From positions 96,296-160,295 of the forward strand of contig WTPW01000870.1 in the NCBI GenBank assembly GCA_009809945.1: 64,000 bases of DNA. Direction: 5' to 3'. Each line of letters begins with the position of its first letter. Position 1 is the first letter of the stretch. Below are positions 13,799-24,368 of the stretch, one piece after another. The notes beneath the pieces are model-generated. The model ran no database searches and was not told where the DNA came from. It saw nothing but the letters and a program-made list of their open reading frames with translations. The stretch comes from Gigaspora margarita (taxonomy: Eukaryota > Glomeromycota > Glomeromycetes > Diversisporales > Gigasporaceae). The translations under genes and the position numbers were made by a program.

Positions 13799-14091
13799 TG
13801 ACAGGTCACTCGATGGATTTAGTCTCATCAAGCAGTCTAACATTTACTGCATGCCGCCCCCCTTTTTGACCTTTGCGCATCTCATATTCAACGCAATTGC
13901 CTTCATGTAAGGACTTGAAGCCCGTTCCCCGGATTTCTGAATGATGAACAAATAGATCTTCGCCGCCATCATTCGGTGTAATAAAGCCAAAGCCTTTTTC
14001 ATTGCTAAACCATTTGACAGTGCCGGTTCTCTTTCGTCAGTTTCTTCATTTGATTCCATACTGCTGTCCTAAAAATAAATGGGTGCATTTA
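13799..14091 (-). mobile_element. 293-bp insert carrying a cold-shock gene
   Basis: The block is absent from the paralogous repeat, where the left flank (CACTTCATT) runs directly into AGGATCTGTTGC (39388-39406). Here ATTTA occurs on both sides (13794-13798 and 14087-14091), and the interior is visibly richer in G+C than its surroundings. The short direct repeat suggests a staggered-break or end-joining insertion. No transposon ends are visible. Confidence 0.7.
13806..14059 (-). pseudogene. Cold-shock-domain (CspA-like) gene, one frameshift
   Basis: From about 14030 to the TGA at 13808-13806 one frame encodes a complete cold-shock domain. It begins [18 protein letters not shown], followed by [10 protein letters not shown] and [16 protein letters not shown] and DLFVHH are RNP1 and RNP2, the single-stranded RNA/DNA-binding motifs. 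The ATG at 14059 (MESNEETDE) is in another frame. Two extra bases in the AGAGA stretch near 14028 would account for the shift. AGGA sits 7 nt before this ATG, like a Shine-Dalgarno site. At about 83 residues without introns, with higher G+C than its neighbours and present only as an insert, it resembles a bacterial csp gene. Bacterial transfer is an inference; plant and fungal cold-shock domains share these motifs. Confidence 0.75.
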
Positions 14092-14879
14092 GGGCTTGTT
14101 GCATTTTGAAATTTCAACATTATAAATTGTCTAAGCACAATTCAACTAGATGGTTATAAAGGTTTACAAAAAAATTGTACCTATACAAATATAATATACA
14201 AATTTTAAAAAAACACCATGATTAGTAAATTCCAAGAAAAGAAAAACCTAACCATAAATCAAGCTCATTATTTTTTATCAGTCGTGTATTAACATACAAC
14301 ACAAATCAATTTAGTTTGTTGTGCTTGATTTTACATTTAACATCATTAAAAAAAGTTTTCTCAATATCATAAGGTTATGCATAATATGTACTTATACAAC
14401 TGAAAGATAATGGTATATTATTGATATCAAGGATTAGAGCAATTAAGAAATCAAGTTCAGACACCACTATTTTATAGTCAACGACAGATTCAATAACAAA
14501 TAATTAATGAAATGAGTCATTAACTACGTGCTTCAGTGCTTTTGACTTGTAAAAATTTGGGTGTTGCTAAGGGAAAACTTCACCATGAACTTTTAAATAA
14601 TTTACCTGACTCAATATCGCGGGGTTTATTTATATACTGAAAATTTAAATAGAACACTCGCTTGTTTGTGTATATGAAATAAAAATTTATTAGTTTTATT
14701 TCTAGCTTGTTACCGTATTTTATCAAGAATTTGCACTGTTCCTCAACACATTTTTTTTTTAATTTCAGATTAGCGAAAATTATTCTACCCTTTACACTCC
14801 TTATTTATATTGATCATTTTAACTATCACAATATGAAGTACGTATCGGTATGCATTACTATGACGTAATTGCCTCTCGA

Positions 14880-15600
14880 TTAATCAATTTATTAAATTGT
14901 TTTTAAGGATTACCATGAACGGAGTGCATGGTTAAGCGGCGTTAATTTCTGCACTTAAACATCATAATATGCATCACAAAGTACTATATTTATCTACAGT
15001 ATTGTATGAGGAATTGTTTAACCAAACATCGCTTTAACCGATTAAAGTGCATGTCAATTACTATAAAAAAACGTCTTTTTTTTTTTTTTGTCTTTCGGAA
15101 ATACACTGACTAAATATGTTATGAAACGCATTACATGTCAGGAAGGAGTATCGTATTTACGAATCGCGATCGAGGCAAATTCTAATATCTAGATAATTTA
15201 AAACTTGATTGCTTATAAAATTTAATAGTATATCCGATATCTATGAGCTAACCCTCAAAGCTCACTAACAATCGACATCACGATTGCAGTTGTCGCAGCA
15301 AATAATTGATTGATTAATTGATTGATTGGATGCTGCGTCAATTACAGTAATCATTGGAGAATTTTGGGAAATTATTGTGACACGTGATGAATTTTGTGAA
15401 TTATTGTCCGGAGGACTTTATATGTTTACGTAAGGTGATACAAAAGTTACATTTTTGATGAATCAATAATGATAATATCAAAAACGTAACTTCTATATTT
15501 GGTGTCTGTCCGCATGCGTATAATAGTTACCTTTTTGATACATCATATGTTTTTAATTTGTGATGCATCAAAAAAAAAGAAATGATCTCTTAGTTGTTAT
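14880..15600. other. Non-coding stretch
   Basis: It contains short palindromic and tandem words (TTGATTGATTAATTGATTG at 15307-15325) and a weak inverted pair, AAAGTTACATTTTTGATG / AATAGTTACCTTTTTGATAC. No gene or clear element boundary is visible. Confidence 0.4.
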
Positions 15601-15634
15601 TGAGCTTCGGACACACAATGCAGTGCATTAACCT

Positions 15635-16685
15635 AGTAATAGAAAGTGAGTTGCGAGGTAGTGAAATCCGATTTGTAGATCGGGTTTATTATAATAAAAG
15701 CAGATTTCACCATGATACCCTACAAGAAAATTGGACCGGATCGGCGGGTTGGCGTCGGATAGGCACAGTCTTTGTGGCACGGGGCAAGATCCGGATTTTA
15801 CGGGTATGGTCCGAATTGGTACGGACTTCATGGACCGTGTGGGGCCGTATGCCCGTGCCAATTGGACTGTGCTCGGGTTTTGCAGCAGTTTACTAGTCGA
15901 ATCGGCACGGGTTTTGGCACGGGTAATGAATATAAATTCACGTGCCACCGTGATAACGATGTGGTAACTATTAAAACATAAATTTACATAAGTAAGGCTG
16001 TTCGAAATTACAATTTCGTTTAACGTTCTTCCCCCCACCAGCTCTAAGAGCTCCCCCCTAGAATTAAACAGGCCAATCAGAACGCTCATCTCGTTTTAGG
16101 ATTCCAATAAGTCACGTGCTTATAAGTCAACCAATAATAATGTGTTTATTTTTTGAATTTTAATATGTTTGTTTAATTTGACCCCCCTCCCCCCACCACG
16201 CTTAAGCTTCTTAAGGGAACGTTAAACGAAATTATAAATTCAAATGGCCTAATTAATATAATATGAACAAGCTAGTTGCATATGAAGCAAAATTTTGTAA
16301 GGAATTTTTTTTGTTAAGACACACAGGGAAGCTTCCTTTACTGATCTTTCGCTCTCCACGAAATGAGCCAACGCATATCACGAGCCAACACGTGTGTAAT
16401 GTACACATACGTGTCATCTGAACGCGCATTTCATATAACGTGATATTATGTGCCACCCTTTTCCGCAATATCCGTGCCATTTTTACAGTGCCATTCTGTA
16501 AAACGTTCCTGTGTGTGCAACAAGATCCGTGCCATTTCGAGCATTTCTGACAACAACCCATGCCACAACCAATACAACTTTTCTTACAGAGATGATCAAG
16601 GCCAGAGTTATTATTCAGCAGAAATTGATGGTAGGCATATATAGCAGATTTCACTATTTCACAACTCAGGTTTCATCCTATTGTA
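15635..16685. mobile_element. Probable DNA transposon or MITE with a nested MITE
   Basis: Imperfect inverted repeats of about 25-35 bp (GAGTTGCGAGG-TAGTGAAATCCG on the left, GAGTTGTGAAA-TAGTGAAATCTG inward from the right) enclose the segment. Subterminal words GGCACGG / CCGTGCC recur many times in both orientations, as in other elements here. I could not find a target duplication, so the exact ends and superfamily are uncertain. Confidence 0.45.
16003..16240. mobile_element. MITE with AATTTCGTTTAACGTTC ends
   Basis: Inverted arms containing AATTTCGTTTAACGTTC are present at 16012-16030 and, reversed, near 16216-16236. The interior has C-rich CCCCCCTCCCC and ACCACGCTTAAGCTTC. A truncated relative lies at about 4250-4385. 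No coding capacity. Confidence 0.6.
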
Positions 16686-16689
16686 TTAT

Positions 16690-17420
16690 ATTATCGAAAT
16701 TACAGTAAATTTTCGGTAATAAAAATGTAGTTTTTGATACTGCTACTTTCATAATTCCTGAAACACCTGATAAAATTGACCGGATGATTTTTCGGCTGAT
16801 TCGATTAAGTTTGTGATTTCGGCATGATCTGAATTATAAACATTAGTAATTTCGTGCTGATCTGTATAATAAAAGCTATTTTGTATTGTTTTAATGATCA
16901 TTATAACGATAATGTTAACATGATTAAATTTTCGTTCGAATGCTTGTCAAACATGCTTGGTGTGTCTAGTTTGCACGAAATTTTATGGGACAAATGCACT
17001 TTTCAACCGATAAACCTTAACAAGTAACATAAAAAAGGGTCCGGATATAAATTGGACTTTTCTAACAAATATATTACACGAAAAGGCAACAATATTAAAA
17101 AAAGTTAAATATGATAATGAATTTGTCAACTGGTTTAATAATAAATTTGTCAACTGATTTAAGAATGTATTTTGAGTAGTGATGTTATCCTGCTTAAACT
17201 GGTTAGTTTGCGCTCACAAACCCGCTAAACACTGTTTCAAAGCACACACAATAAACAGGATCTCAAACTCTGTTTATCCAAATTTATTATTGATTATGCT
17301 TGCTAAACATGTGATCTGAAGCATGCTATGGTATCTATTATTAAATACATTACTATCGCTATTTATTAAATACAGTACATGAAAAAAATATATTATTGCA
17401 ACTATGTAGTTTATTTAATT
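16690..17420. other. Non-coding stretch
   Basis: A+T-rich sequence with a few short inverted words (CCTGCTTAAACTGG near 17188). Nothing here is supportable as a gene or a bounded element. Confidence 0.4.
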
Positions 17421-17426
17421 TATTGA

Positions 17427-17693
17427 CCCACACAATCAATAACACCCGAATCATACCAAGTTTTTAAGCAAAGACTTGTACAAGCATTCTCTTTGGATAA
17501 TCGATTGCATAATGAGCAGATTGTATTCTTTGCTTTAGAGAACATTTCCTTACTGGGAACACTTGTTGCTTGTACAATCAAGTGGTCCCGAGCCATCTTT
17601 GCAAGCCCGGAGTATTGTTATCAACAGAGTGTTTTCCAAAAATCCAGTGGGTTACAATTCTCCAATAGCTATAAGATATTCTTCAAGAACATC
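17427..17693 (+). other. Possible orphan coding exon, unrecognised
   Basis: An 89-codon open frame follows the TGA at 17424-17426 and runs to a consensus donor, GTGAGT, at 17694. Its composition is protein-like and G+C is above the surroundings (YQVFKQRLVQAF, EQIVFFALENISLLGTLV, SRAIFASPEY). No domain is recognised. It could be a residual exon of a host gene or a transposon. Neighbouring exons were not found. Confidence 0.3.
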
Positions 17694-17821
17694 GTGAGTA
17701 TTATTTTTTGATTTATCATTGCAAAACTGTCAGAAATAATTTCTTGAATTATTAGCATCTTCGACAAGAAATGAGGAGAATGAGGAGCGAATGTTTTCAT
17801 TTAAAGATCATGCATAAACAC

Positions 17822-18186
17822 TATATGGGCCCTCAAAAGTAGAAACCAGGCAATTGAGAAATTGGCAAAAACTATATTGTTACACAAAATCAAAACAATC
17901 TAAAAATAACTTATTCATGATTAACAAACCTGTTTAAACAGGATTATTAGATATGTAGATCTGTATAACACTTATGCTACTAATGGTAAATCTCAGTAAA
18001 TCTATTTTTAGATTATAGCATCAAAAGCTTTTAACCATTGTATTGCAAAAATTTATTAAGTGATCAGGCTTTCATTATTAAGTAAAAAATATTGGGCCTT
18101 AAATTTTACACCTGATCAATCAATCAGGTTCATTTTCAAAAAATTGTCAAATTGTCTGGTTTCTATTTTTGAAGGCCCATATATAA
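17822..18186. repeat. Inverted-repeat element (MITE-like)
   Basis: Imperfect arms of about 55 bp: the left (17822-17880) has GGGCCCTCAAAAGTAGAAACC and the right (18130-18186) is its reverse with GGTTTCTATTTTTGAAGGCC. An open frame at 18060-18290 overlaps the right arm, so I do not treat it as a gene. Confidence 0.5.
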
Positions 18187-18506
18187 GATCACATATAATT
18201 GGTGCTGTTTTATTACCAAAGAATGATAATTTTATAGTTGGATCTAATACAACAGAAATACTGCAACAATTTCAGAGAATGGCCCAATAATCATCAAGTT
18301 TTTTGTATATTCATTGTGCAATTTGGTGCTTTATTTGAATCTTACTATTTAATGCATCATGTAGAATATTTAATATTATCAGAAATATCAAATGCAAATT
18401 TCCCATTATTGGATAAGTCAATGAAGATAAAATCTGTATTGCCTTAACCATTGGATCAAGTAATGTAATAATTATCTAAACAAAGATAAGTGAATCAAAT
18501 TATATA

Positions 18507-18814
18507 TACCGTACATTTCCAAAAATAAGCTACCTTTTTTGGGCCAAAAATTGCATAAAAAACATGGAGTAGCTTATTTTCAAATTGTTAAATTTTTTGA
18601 AAATTTGAAAAATGTACAATAAAATGTTGTCTAAATGATGTAAAATTTTACTATAAGTGTATTTTGATGCTCTGAACAAGTTTACTTAATGACACATTTG
18701 AGTAAAATTTGGACTATTATATGTAGCAACTGCTAATGCATTTTTTGAAATTTTTGAAAAAAATCAGAGGGGAAGCTTATTTTCAGAGTAGCTTATTTTT
18801 GGGAATATACAGTA
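18507..18814. mobile_element. MITE of the TACTGTATATT-CCAAAAATAAGC family
   Basis: The left end TACCGTACATTTCCAAAAATAAGC mirrors the right end GCTTATTTTTGGGAATATACAGTA. The same ends bound at least three further elements between 19.7 and 21.8 kb. There is no open frame. Probable TA-type target; superfamily not assigned. Confidence 0.65.
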
Positions 18815-19723
18815 TTAATTTTTAAATATATAGACTTAAATACTCACATTAATCTCATTTTATTCATTATTACTCAGATAACAATCCTTTAACATTGGAT
18901 TATTTTTTACTGAATTATTAGTTATTTTACAAATTTGGAATATCTTTTTAATCATAACATATGTCTGTTCCATCAGGTAGGTACATCCTAGTCAGGTATA
19001 AGGTTGTCTGCTGTAATTGGTTTGACAGGGTTATAAAGTTGCAACCTTTTATTTGAAGGTTGTAAATTTTTGCTAAAATAGATACAATAGTTATAATTCA
19101 TAAAATAGCTGCAATAAGTGTAATTATTGTAATTGGTGGTAATAGGTGTAATGGTTGTAATGGTTGTAATAGCTGTAATAAATATATTGATTAGGTTATG
19201 TGAATTATACCAGAAACATAGTACAAAGTACAAATACCAGAAACATAGTACAAAGTATGAATACCAGGAACTTAATACAAAGTATGAAGTATTTTATAAA
19301 AAATAAATTGAAAGCAAAATTTTAAAGCTAATTGGAGAACAAAATCTTAAAGTTAATTGGGTTATACATTGGTATTAAGAGCACTAAAAGCACAGTTCCA
19401 TATATTACCAGTTTTTAAGAGCACAAAATTTCTAAAAAAAGTGTATACTGAATTGATATGTCATAATGATTAGTTTAAGGGGTTGAAGTTTTGAATATAT
19501 CAATATTAGTTTAGTTGAAATTAAATATGTATAAATCAATTATAAGTTTAATCCTGAAATTCAATTTTCTAAAAATTCTGTCATTCTACTTTAATATCAT
19601 ATATTATATGAGTGTGAGAATCTATGCAATTAATCAGGTTTATGCTATCTATAATGTTATTTCATGTACAGTATATTAATTTACCTACTTGGATATTTGT
19701 TTTGCTAACAACTGTAATCTAGA
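18815..19723. other. Non-coding stretch with TGTAAT(A/G)G microrepeats
   Basis: A run of GTAATGGTTGTAATAGCTG-type trinucleotide-like repeats lies at about 19085-19185, and imperfect ACCAGAAACATAGTACAAAGTA tandem copies lie at 19208-19290. No gene is recognised. Confidence 0.45.
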
Positions 19724-19966
19724 TACTATATTTCTCCAAAAATAAGCACCCCAAAATAAGCACAGTCTACAATTCATAGAGTTCCTACAAACCTGGATCA
19801 AATCAAACTTTAGGCCAAATTTGGGTTTGATTTGATTTCAAATCAAACCCAATCTCAAACTAGCATTAAAAAAAAATATTTGAGTTTGATTTAAAGCAAA
19901 CCTTTTAGTTAAATTTGAGTTTGGTTTGGGTTTGAGTTTGAAGTTTGAAACTAGTTTGAGTTTGAA

Positions 19967-20517
19967 TACTGTATATTGTCAAAAATAAGATACTTACAAA
20001 AATAAACTACTCCTCTTTTTTGGTTAAGAAATGCAAAAACATCTTTGATCCAAAAATAGGCTAACCATGATCGATGCAAGTTTCTATATAGTAAAGTCAA
20101 AATTTTACTAAGCAAATCAATTAAGTTGCTTAAGTAACTTATTCAAAAGATCAAAATATGTTAGATTAAAATTTACAACAAAATTTAAGAACTTTTTATT
20201 AATTGGATTTTAATATTTACATTTAATGAAGAGATTAAAATTTTATTAACAAAACATATTCATTTAATGTAAAAATTAAAAGTCAAATAATAAAAAGTAT
20301 TTATATTTTGATGATACTGTCAAACTAGATGTAGTTTAGTCTCTCAAATAAGTTTACATAATCGCCAATAATAGATTTACATAGTAGAATTTAGATTTTA
20401 TTATGTACTAATATTGGCAATTGACCAAATATCAATTTTATCTGAATATAAGCAACCCAGATTTTTTGTATCCAAAATCATCTAAAAAAGGTAGCTTATT
20501 TTCAGAAATATACAGTA
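19967..20517. mobile_element. MITE of the TACTGTATATT family, nested copy A
   Basis: It begins TACTGTATATTGTCAAAAAT and ends TAGCTTATTTTCAGAAATATACAGTA read forward. It lies inside the 19777 hAT element and is closely similar in length and interior to the next copy. Confidence 0.6.
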
Positions 20518-20524
20518 ATATAAA

Positions 20525-21305
20525 TACTGTATATTGCTAAAAATAAGTGACTTCCAAAAATAATCTACCTCTTTCTATTGGTCAAAAAATACAAAAATAT
20601 CTTTGACCCAAAAATAAGCTATCCCACAATTAATAAAAGTTGCTATAAAGTAAACTCATTAAAGTTGCTTAAGTAATCTTATTTAGGAGATCATATTATG
20701 TATTCTCTGAAATTTACAACAATTTGGAGAACTTTTTATTAATTGGTTTTGAATTTTTACATTCAACAAAAAGATTAAAATTTTATTAACAAAATATATT
20801 TGATGAACATAAATTTAAAAATCAAATAATAAAAAGTACTCTTATTTTAATAAAACTTTCAGTATATACAGTATATAGTTTAATTTTCCAAACACGACTA
20901 CTTAAGCACTAATAATCGATTTATATAGTAAAATTTAGACTTTACTATGTGGGGTCTTTGCCTTGAAAATAACCTTACGGGCTATATAGATCTTATGAAT
21001 CAAAAAATCAAAGTTTCTAGGCATCCAGTAATCCAATTCAAATAAACCTTTTTTTATTTTGTAAAACTTACTAATCTCTACAAAATAAAAAAAAAGTTAT
21101 TTGAATTGGATTACTGGATAGCTAGAAATTTTAATTTTTATTCATAAGATCTATATAGTCCCGTAAGGTCACTTTCAAGGCAAAGACCTCATGTAACAAC
21201 TATTGGTGACTTACCAAAAATTTATTATATCTAAAAATAAGCTAACTGATTTTTTTTGTCCAAAATTATCCAAAAAAGGAAGCTTATTTTTGGAAACATA
21301 TGGTA
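20525..21305. mobile_element. MITE of the TACTGTATATT family, nested copy B
   Basis: It starts TACTGTATATTGCTAAAAAT and ends with GGAAGCTTATTTTTGG and TATGGTA. Without the foldback at 20951-21190 it is about 540 bp, matching copy A. The interior words TTTAGACTTTACTAT and AACAACTATTGGTGAC are split by that foldback. Confidence 0.6.
20951..21190. mobile_element. Foldback element (240 bp), ATGT duplicated
   Basis: Almost the whole element is one long hairpin with arms of about 95 bp (GGGGTCTTTGCCTTGAAA... and its reverse TTTCAAGGCAAAGACCTC). ATGT is repeated at 20947-20950 and 21191-21194. It sits inside MITE copy B, inside a hAT element, inside another MITE: four nested layers. Confidence 0.8.
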
Positions 21306-21741
21306 TATTTTTTATATTTTAAACAAGTTTACTTAAATACAAAGTTAGAATTAAGAAACTTGTTTAAAATTTAAAAATACATTCAAACTCAAACTAATTT
21401 GCAACCTTCAAATCAAACTCAAATCAAACTTTGTATAAAATTTGGGTTTGGTTTGAATTTGATTATTTTTTTATTTGAGTTTGGTTTGATGTCAAACTTT
21501 ATAAAATTTATAGTTTGAGTTTGGTTTGATTTGGAGTTTGATCAAACTCAAATCAAACCCAGATCAAACTTTGAACCCTAACAATTCATATATACCCAAA
21601 AATAAGCATCCCTTATATATCTCTTATATAATAGAAATAAGCAACTAATATCAAATCATTTGAATTATATGTTAAAATTATGCCTAAAAATAAGCACTTC
21701 TATAGTAAAAAAAGATTGCTTATTTTCAGAGAAATTCAGTA

Positions 21742-24230
21742 TTATAAATTACAAAAGATGAAAGATGAGAAACTAAAATACTAATTATTGATTATCAAAT
21801 TATTAAATTATAATATTACTGGTTCAGATATATAGCAATTATTGTAAAATTTAATATGTGTCATTTATGGCCCACAAAAGGCCCAGAAATAACACATTAA
21901 ATTTGCTATCAAATAAACAAGTTATTAGCTATGTTATATACAGTATTATCTAGTGGTTTTATAGTGATATGCTTGCTAAATGCTCATTTTTTAAGAAAAT
22001 TAAATTAGATTTGGTATTTGTAGATTTTAGTAGATTTAGTATATTTAAATAGAAACTTCAAATTTTAGCATTAGCTGCAGCAATTAGAATAAAGATACAT
22101 TGATTTTTATATCACAAAAAATTGGGTTCCATGTTCAACAAGCCACCCACCTGTATTTAGCTATTTAATTATTTGGGTCTAAAAAGGTTTAGGGTACAAA
22201 TAGATTCTTATTATGATACTTATATCTATGATGGCAATTGTAATCTTTAAAGCAATTACAACTATAATGACTATTACAACTCTTTCAACCTTTTATAGCA
22301 ATATGGATATTTACAACTTTGGGTCTTAGCTATAACCAAAGGTTGCAACCCAGATTGTAATCCATAATGCTATAATAATTACTTATGGCCAGCAATCTTA
22401 GTCAGATACAAGAAAAGGCCTTCTGTTTGTTTGAAAAATACTTTTGAGGTTTTCTGAAATTTATGTACATAGCTTATAAAGTTTCTTAATTTTGTAATTG
22501 GATTAATAGCTATTTTCATGCTCTCTGAACTGCATATAAGACACAGTAAATATGTTCAAAATTCTTATTACTATAATCATAACTAAATTTTTTATAAAAA
22601 AACATGTCCAAATACATCCATATTGGATGCATTGTTAGCAGTTGCAGATATAATACAGGAGCCAATATTATAAAATGATATTGTTTTTGAAATTTGTTTA
22701 GTTATATAATTGTTAGTATGTTATTTATAAAGTAGGATCAAATCTAATAAAATTTTTTTCATTTTTCAGTCTTTGTTGATCCAATAAGTATGATAGTGAG
22801 AAATCCAATATTGGTGCATGACCTTTAAGAGTCTGTTGTAATTGCAAATTTTTGCTAGGTTGTATTAAAAAATAACTAAGGTCATATTGTTTGTTATAAT
22901 ATAATTTTAAAATACTTTGTATGACAAACTGTCTGATGGCAAAGAATAATATAGATTAATTTATTAATAAACAGCTAAAATTCTTTTTGTCATCAATAGA
23001 AAATGCTTATTGGTCTGTAATAATTCATTTAAGGGTAGGGTACAAATTGCAATTTACATATAAAATTTATGTTATTGATTTATTGTCGCAGATTATAATG
23101 AAATCAGATTATAATGAAATTTAGGGTCTCAATTTAAAAATATAAGCACTACTAATATCTACCTATACTTTTTTTAAATAACCCTAACCTTAAAACCTAA
23201 TTTAACTATAAAAAAAAATCTAACAAAAAAGGCCAAAAAAATTTTAAAAATCGGTTATAAAATAAGTCAAATTTCATTATAATCTGATTTTATTATAATC
23301 TGTCACATTTATTTTTTTTAAAATTTTGTAAAATTTTTTTAAGCAAATCGTTTTTGAACTATTAAATAAAATTATAAAGCAGGTTTTTCTAATTCTAAAA
23401 ATAGCAAATTTATTAAAATTAGTTGAACATTCAACAAGCTATAATGATTTAAATTTTAGATATCAAAAGTTGTTTACAAAAATTATATGATAATCATATG
23501 ATATAGCCCAATCAAAATTAATCATTTTGTTTAACTAAGAAATTTTTGAGCCAACAGGAAATTTTATGATATATAGAAGTATAATTTTTTTAAATATATA
23601 CTTTATTAAAATTTTACTATTATATAGCATGCATTTTGTTTTATAAATTATAAAATTTTGGTCAAATTTGATTACAACTGTAAAAGTTTTATTAGTAGCA
23701 CATTTTTAATTTCTATAAAATCTTATTGTACTACTAAAATCATATGATTAATGATCTATATACCCCTACCCTTAAAGAAATATTGGTTTATTTGTATAAC
23801 CATTTCAGCACTATATAGTTTGACATTTGTTTTTATAGTAATATTTAGTTTGTCAAACCTTTCAGAATAATTATGCTTGAAATGTGACTTTATTGTAGGA
23901 GCCCTGTTTTTATTGAATAGAAAGTTTGACAATGCTTGCAATTTTGTTTGTTTTGCCAGTTTTAGTAAGTTCATCCTAGAAGGAATCCTTCTTAAATCAT
24001 TTTGGAGGATTTGGAGAATCATTTATTATTTCTTTGAGCATGCTAGATTCAAGATCAACTTGAAACATCAAAATTAAAGGGGAAGTAAATTTAATCGCAT
24101 CTGCATTAACAAATTGTTTGTGTATATTGTTTTATTCATTGCACAAAGTTTGAAATATTCATGTATGGTTTTTTTATTTATTATACAAGATTCAAATATA
24201 TCAAATAAATAAAAAAAAGAAATATACTGC
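21742..24230. other. Non-coding stretch with one MITE
   Basis: Apart from the MITE at 23083-23307, I see only A+T-rich sequence. Words around 22240-22400 (GTAATCTTTAAAGCAATTACAAC) echo the microrepeats at 19.1 kb. No gene is recognised. Confidence 0.45.
23083..23307. mobile_element. MITE with TTGTCGCAGATTATAATGAA ends
   Basis: The left end is TTGTCGCAGATTATAATGAA and the right end its approximate reverse, TTCATTATAATC...GATT-TATTATAATCTGTCACA. The same family occurs at 47289-47503, 48218-48380 and 60247-60405. Non-coding. Confidence 0.65.
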
Positions 24231-24368
24231 ATATTACTGAATAGAAGCTACTACAATTTTGAGAGTTTTTTAGACCAAAAGAGGGTTTAGCTTCTATTTG
24301 GGTCCAATTTTATTATTAAAACATAATAACTTCCTCCAAATTTTTAATCCAATTCGAGGGTGTAGCTC

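Larger units (their letters stand above)
13180..14880. repeat. Dispersed repeat, copy 1 (paralogue at 38.8-40.3 kb)
   Basis: Long stretches align with 38800-40270. Shared landmarks include GCAGATATATAGTAAATAT-like words near 13370/38935, TTTTATAGTCAACGACA near 14470/39770, and ACTCGCTTG near 14658/39968. The alignment is continuous except for one extra block here (13799-14091), which carries the cold-shock sequence. The repeat itself shows no coding region and its class is unknown. Confidence 0.75.
19777..21580. mobile_element. hAT-type element (1804 bp), TSD ACAATTCA
   Basis: ACAATTCA flanks both ends exactly (19769-19776 and 21581-21588). The ends are TAGAGTTCC on the left and TAGGGTTCA inward from the right. 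Subterminal regions carry many copies of TCAAACT / AGTTTGA. Two MITEs of the TACTGTATATT family and a foldback element are nested inside, so the original element was about 0.47 kb. No transposase. Confidence 0.82.
19724..21741. mobile_element. MITE split by the 19777-21580 hAT element
   Basis: The left part (TACTATATTTCTCCAAAAATAAGC, 19724-19768) and right part (21589-21741, ending GCTTATTTTCAGAGAAATTCAGTA) form one ~205-bp element of the same family as 18507-18814. The hAT insertion and its target duplication separate the halves. Confidence 0.6.

Noticed and set aside
15594..15967. Overlapping open frames on both strands near 15.6-16.1 kb
   Set aside because: They arise from the GGCACGG/CCGTGCC subterminal repeats of a transposon-like segment; no domain and the frames overlap antisense.
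17172..17960. Pair CCTGCTTAAACTGG (17186) and CCTGTTTAAACAGG (17938) as ends of a hAT element
   Set aside because: The right word is a palindrome on its own, no target duplication was found, and the span interleaves with the better inverted repeat at 17822-18186.
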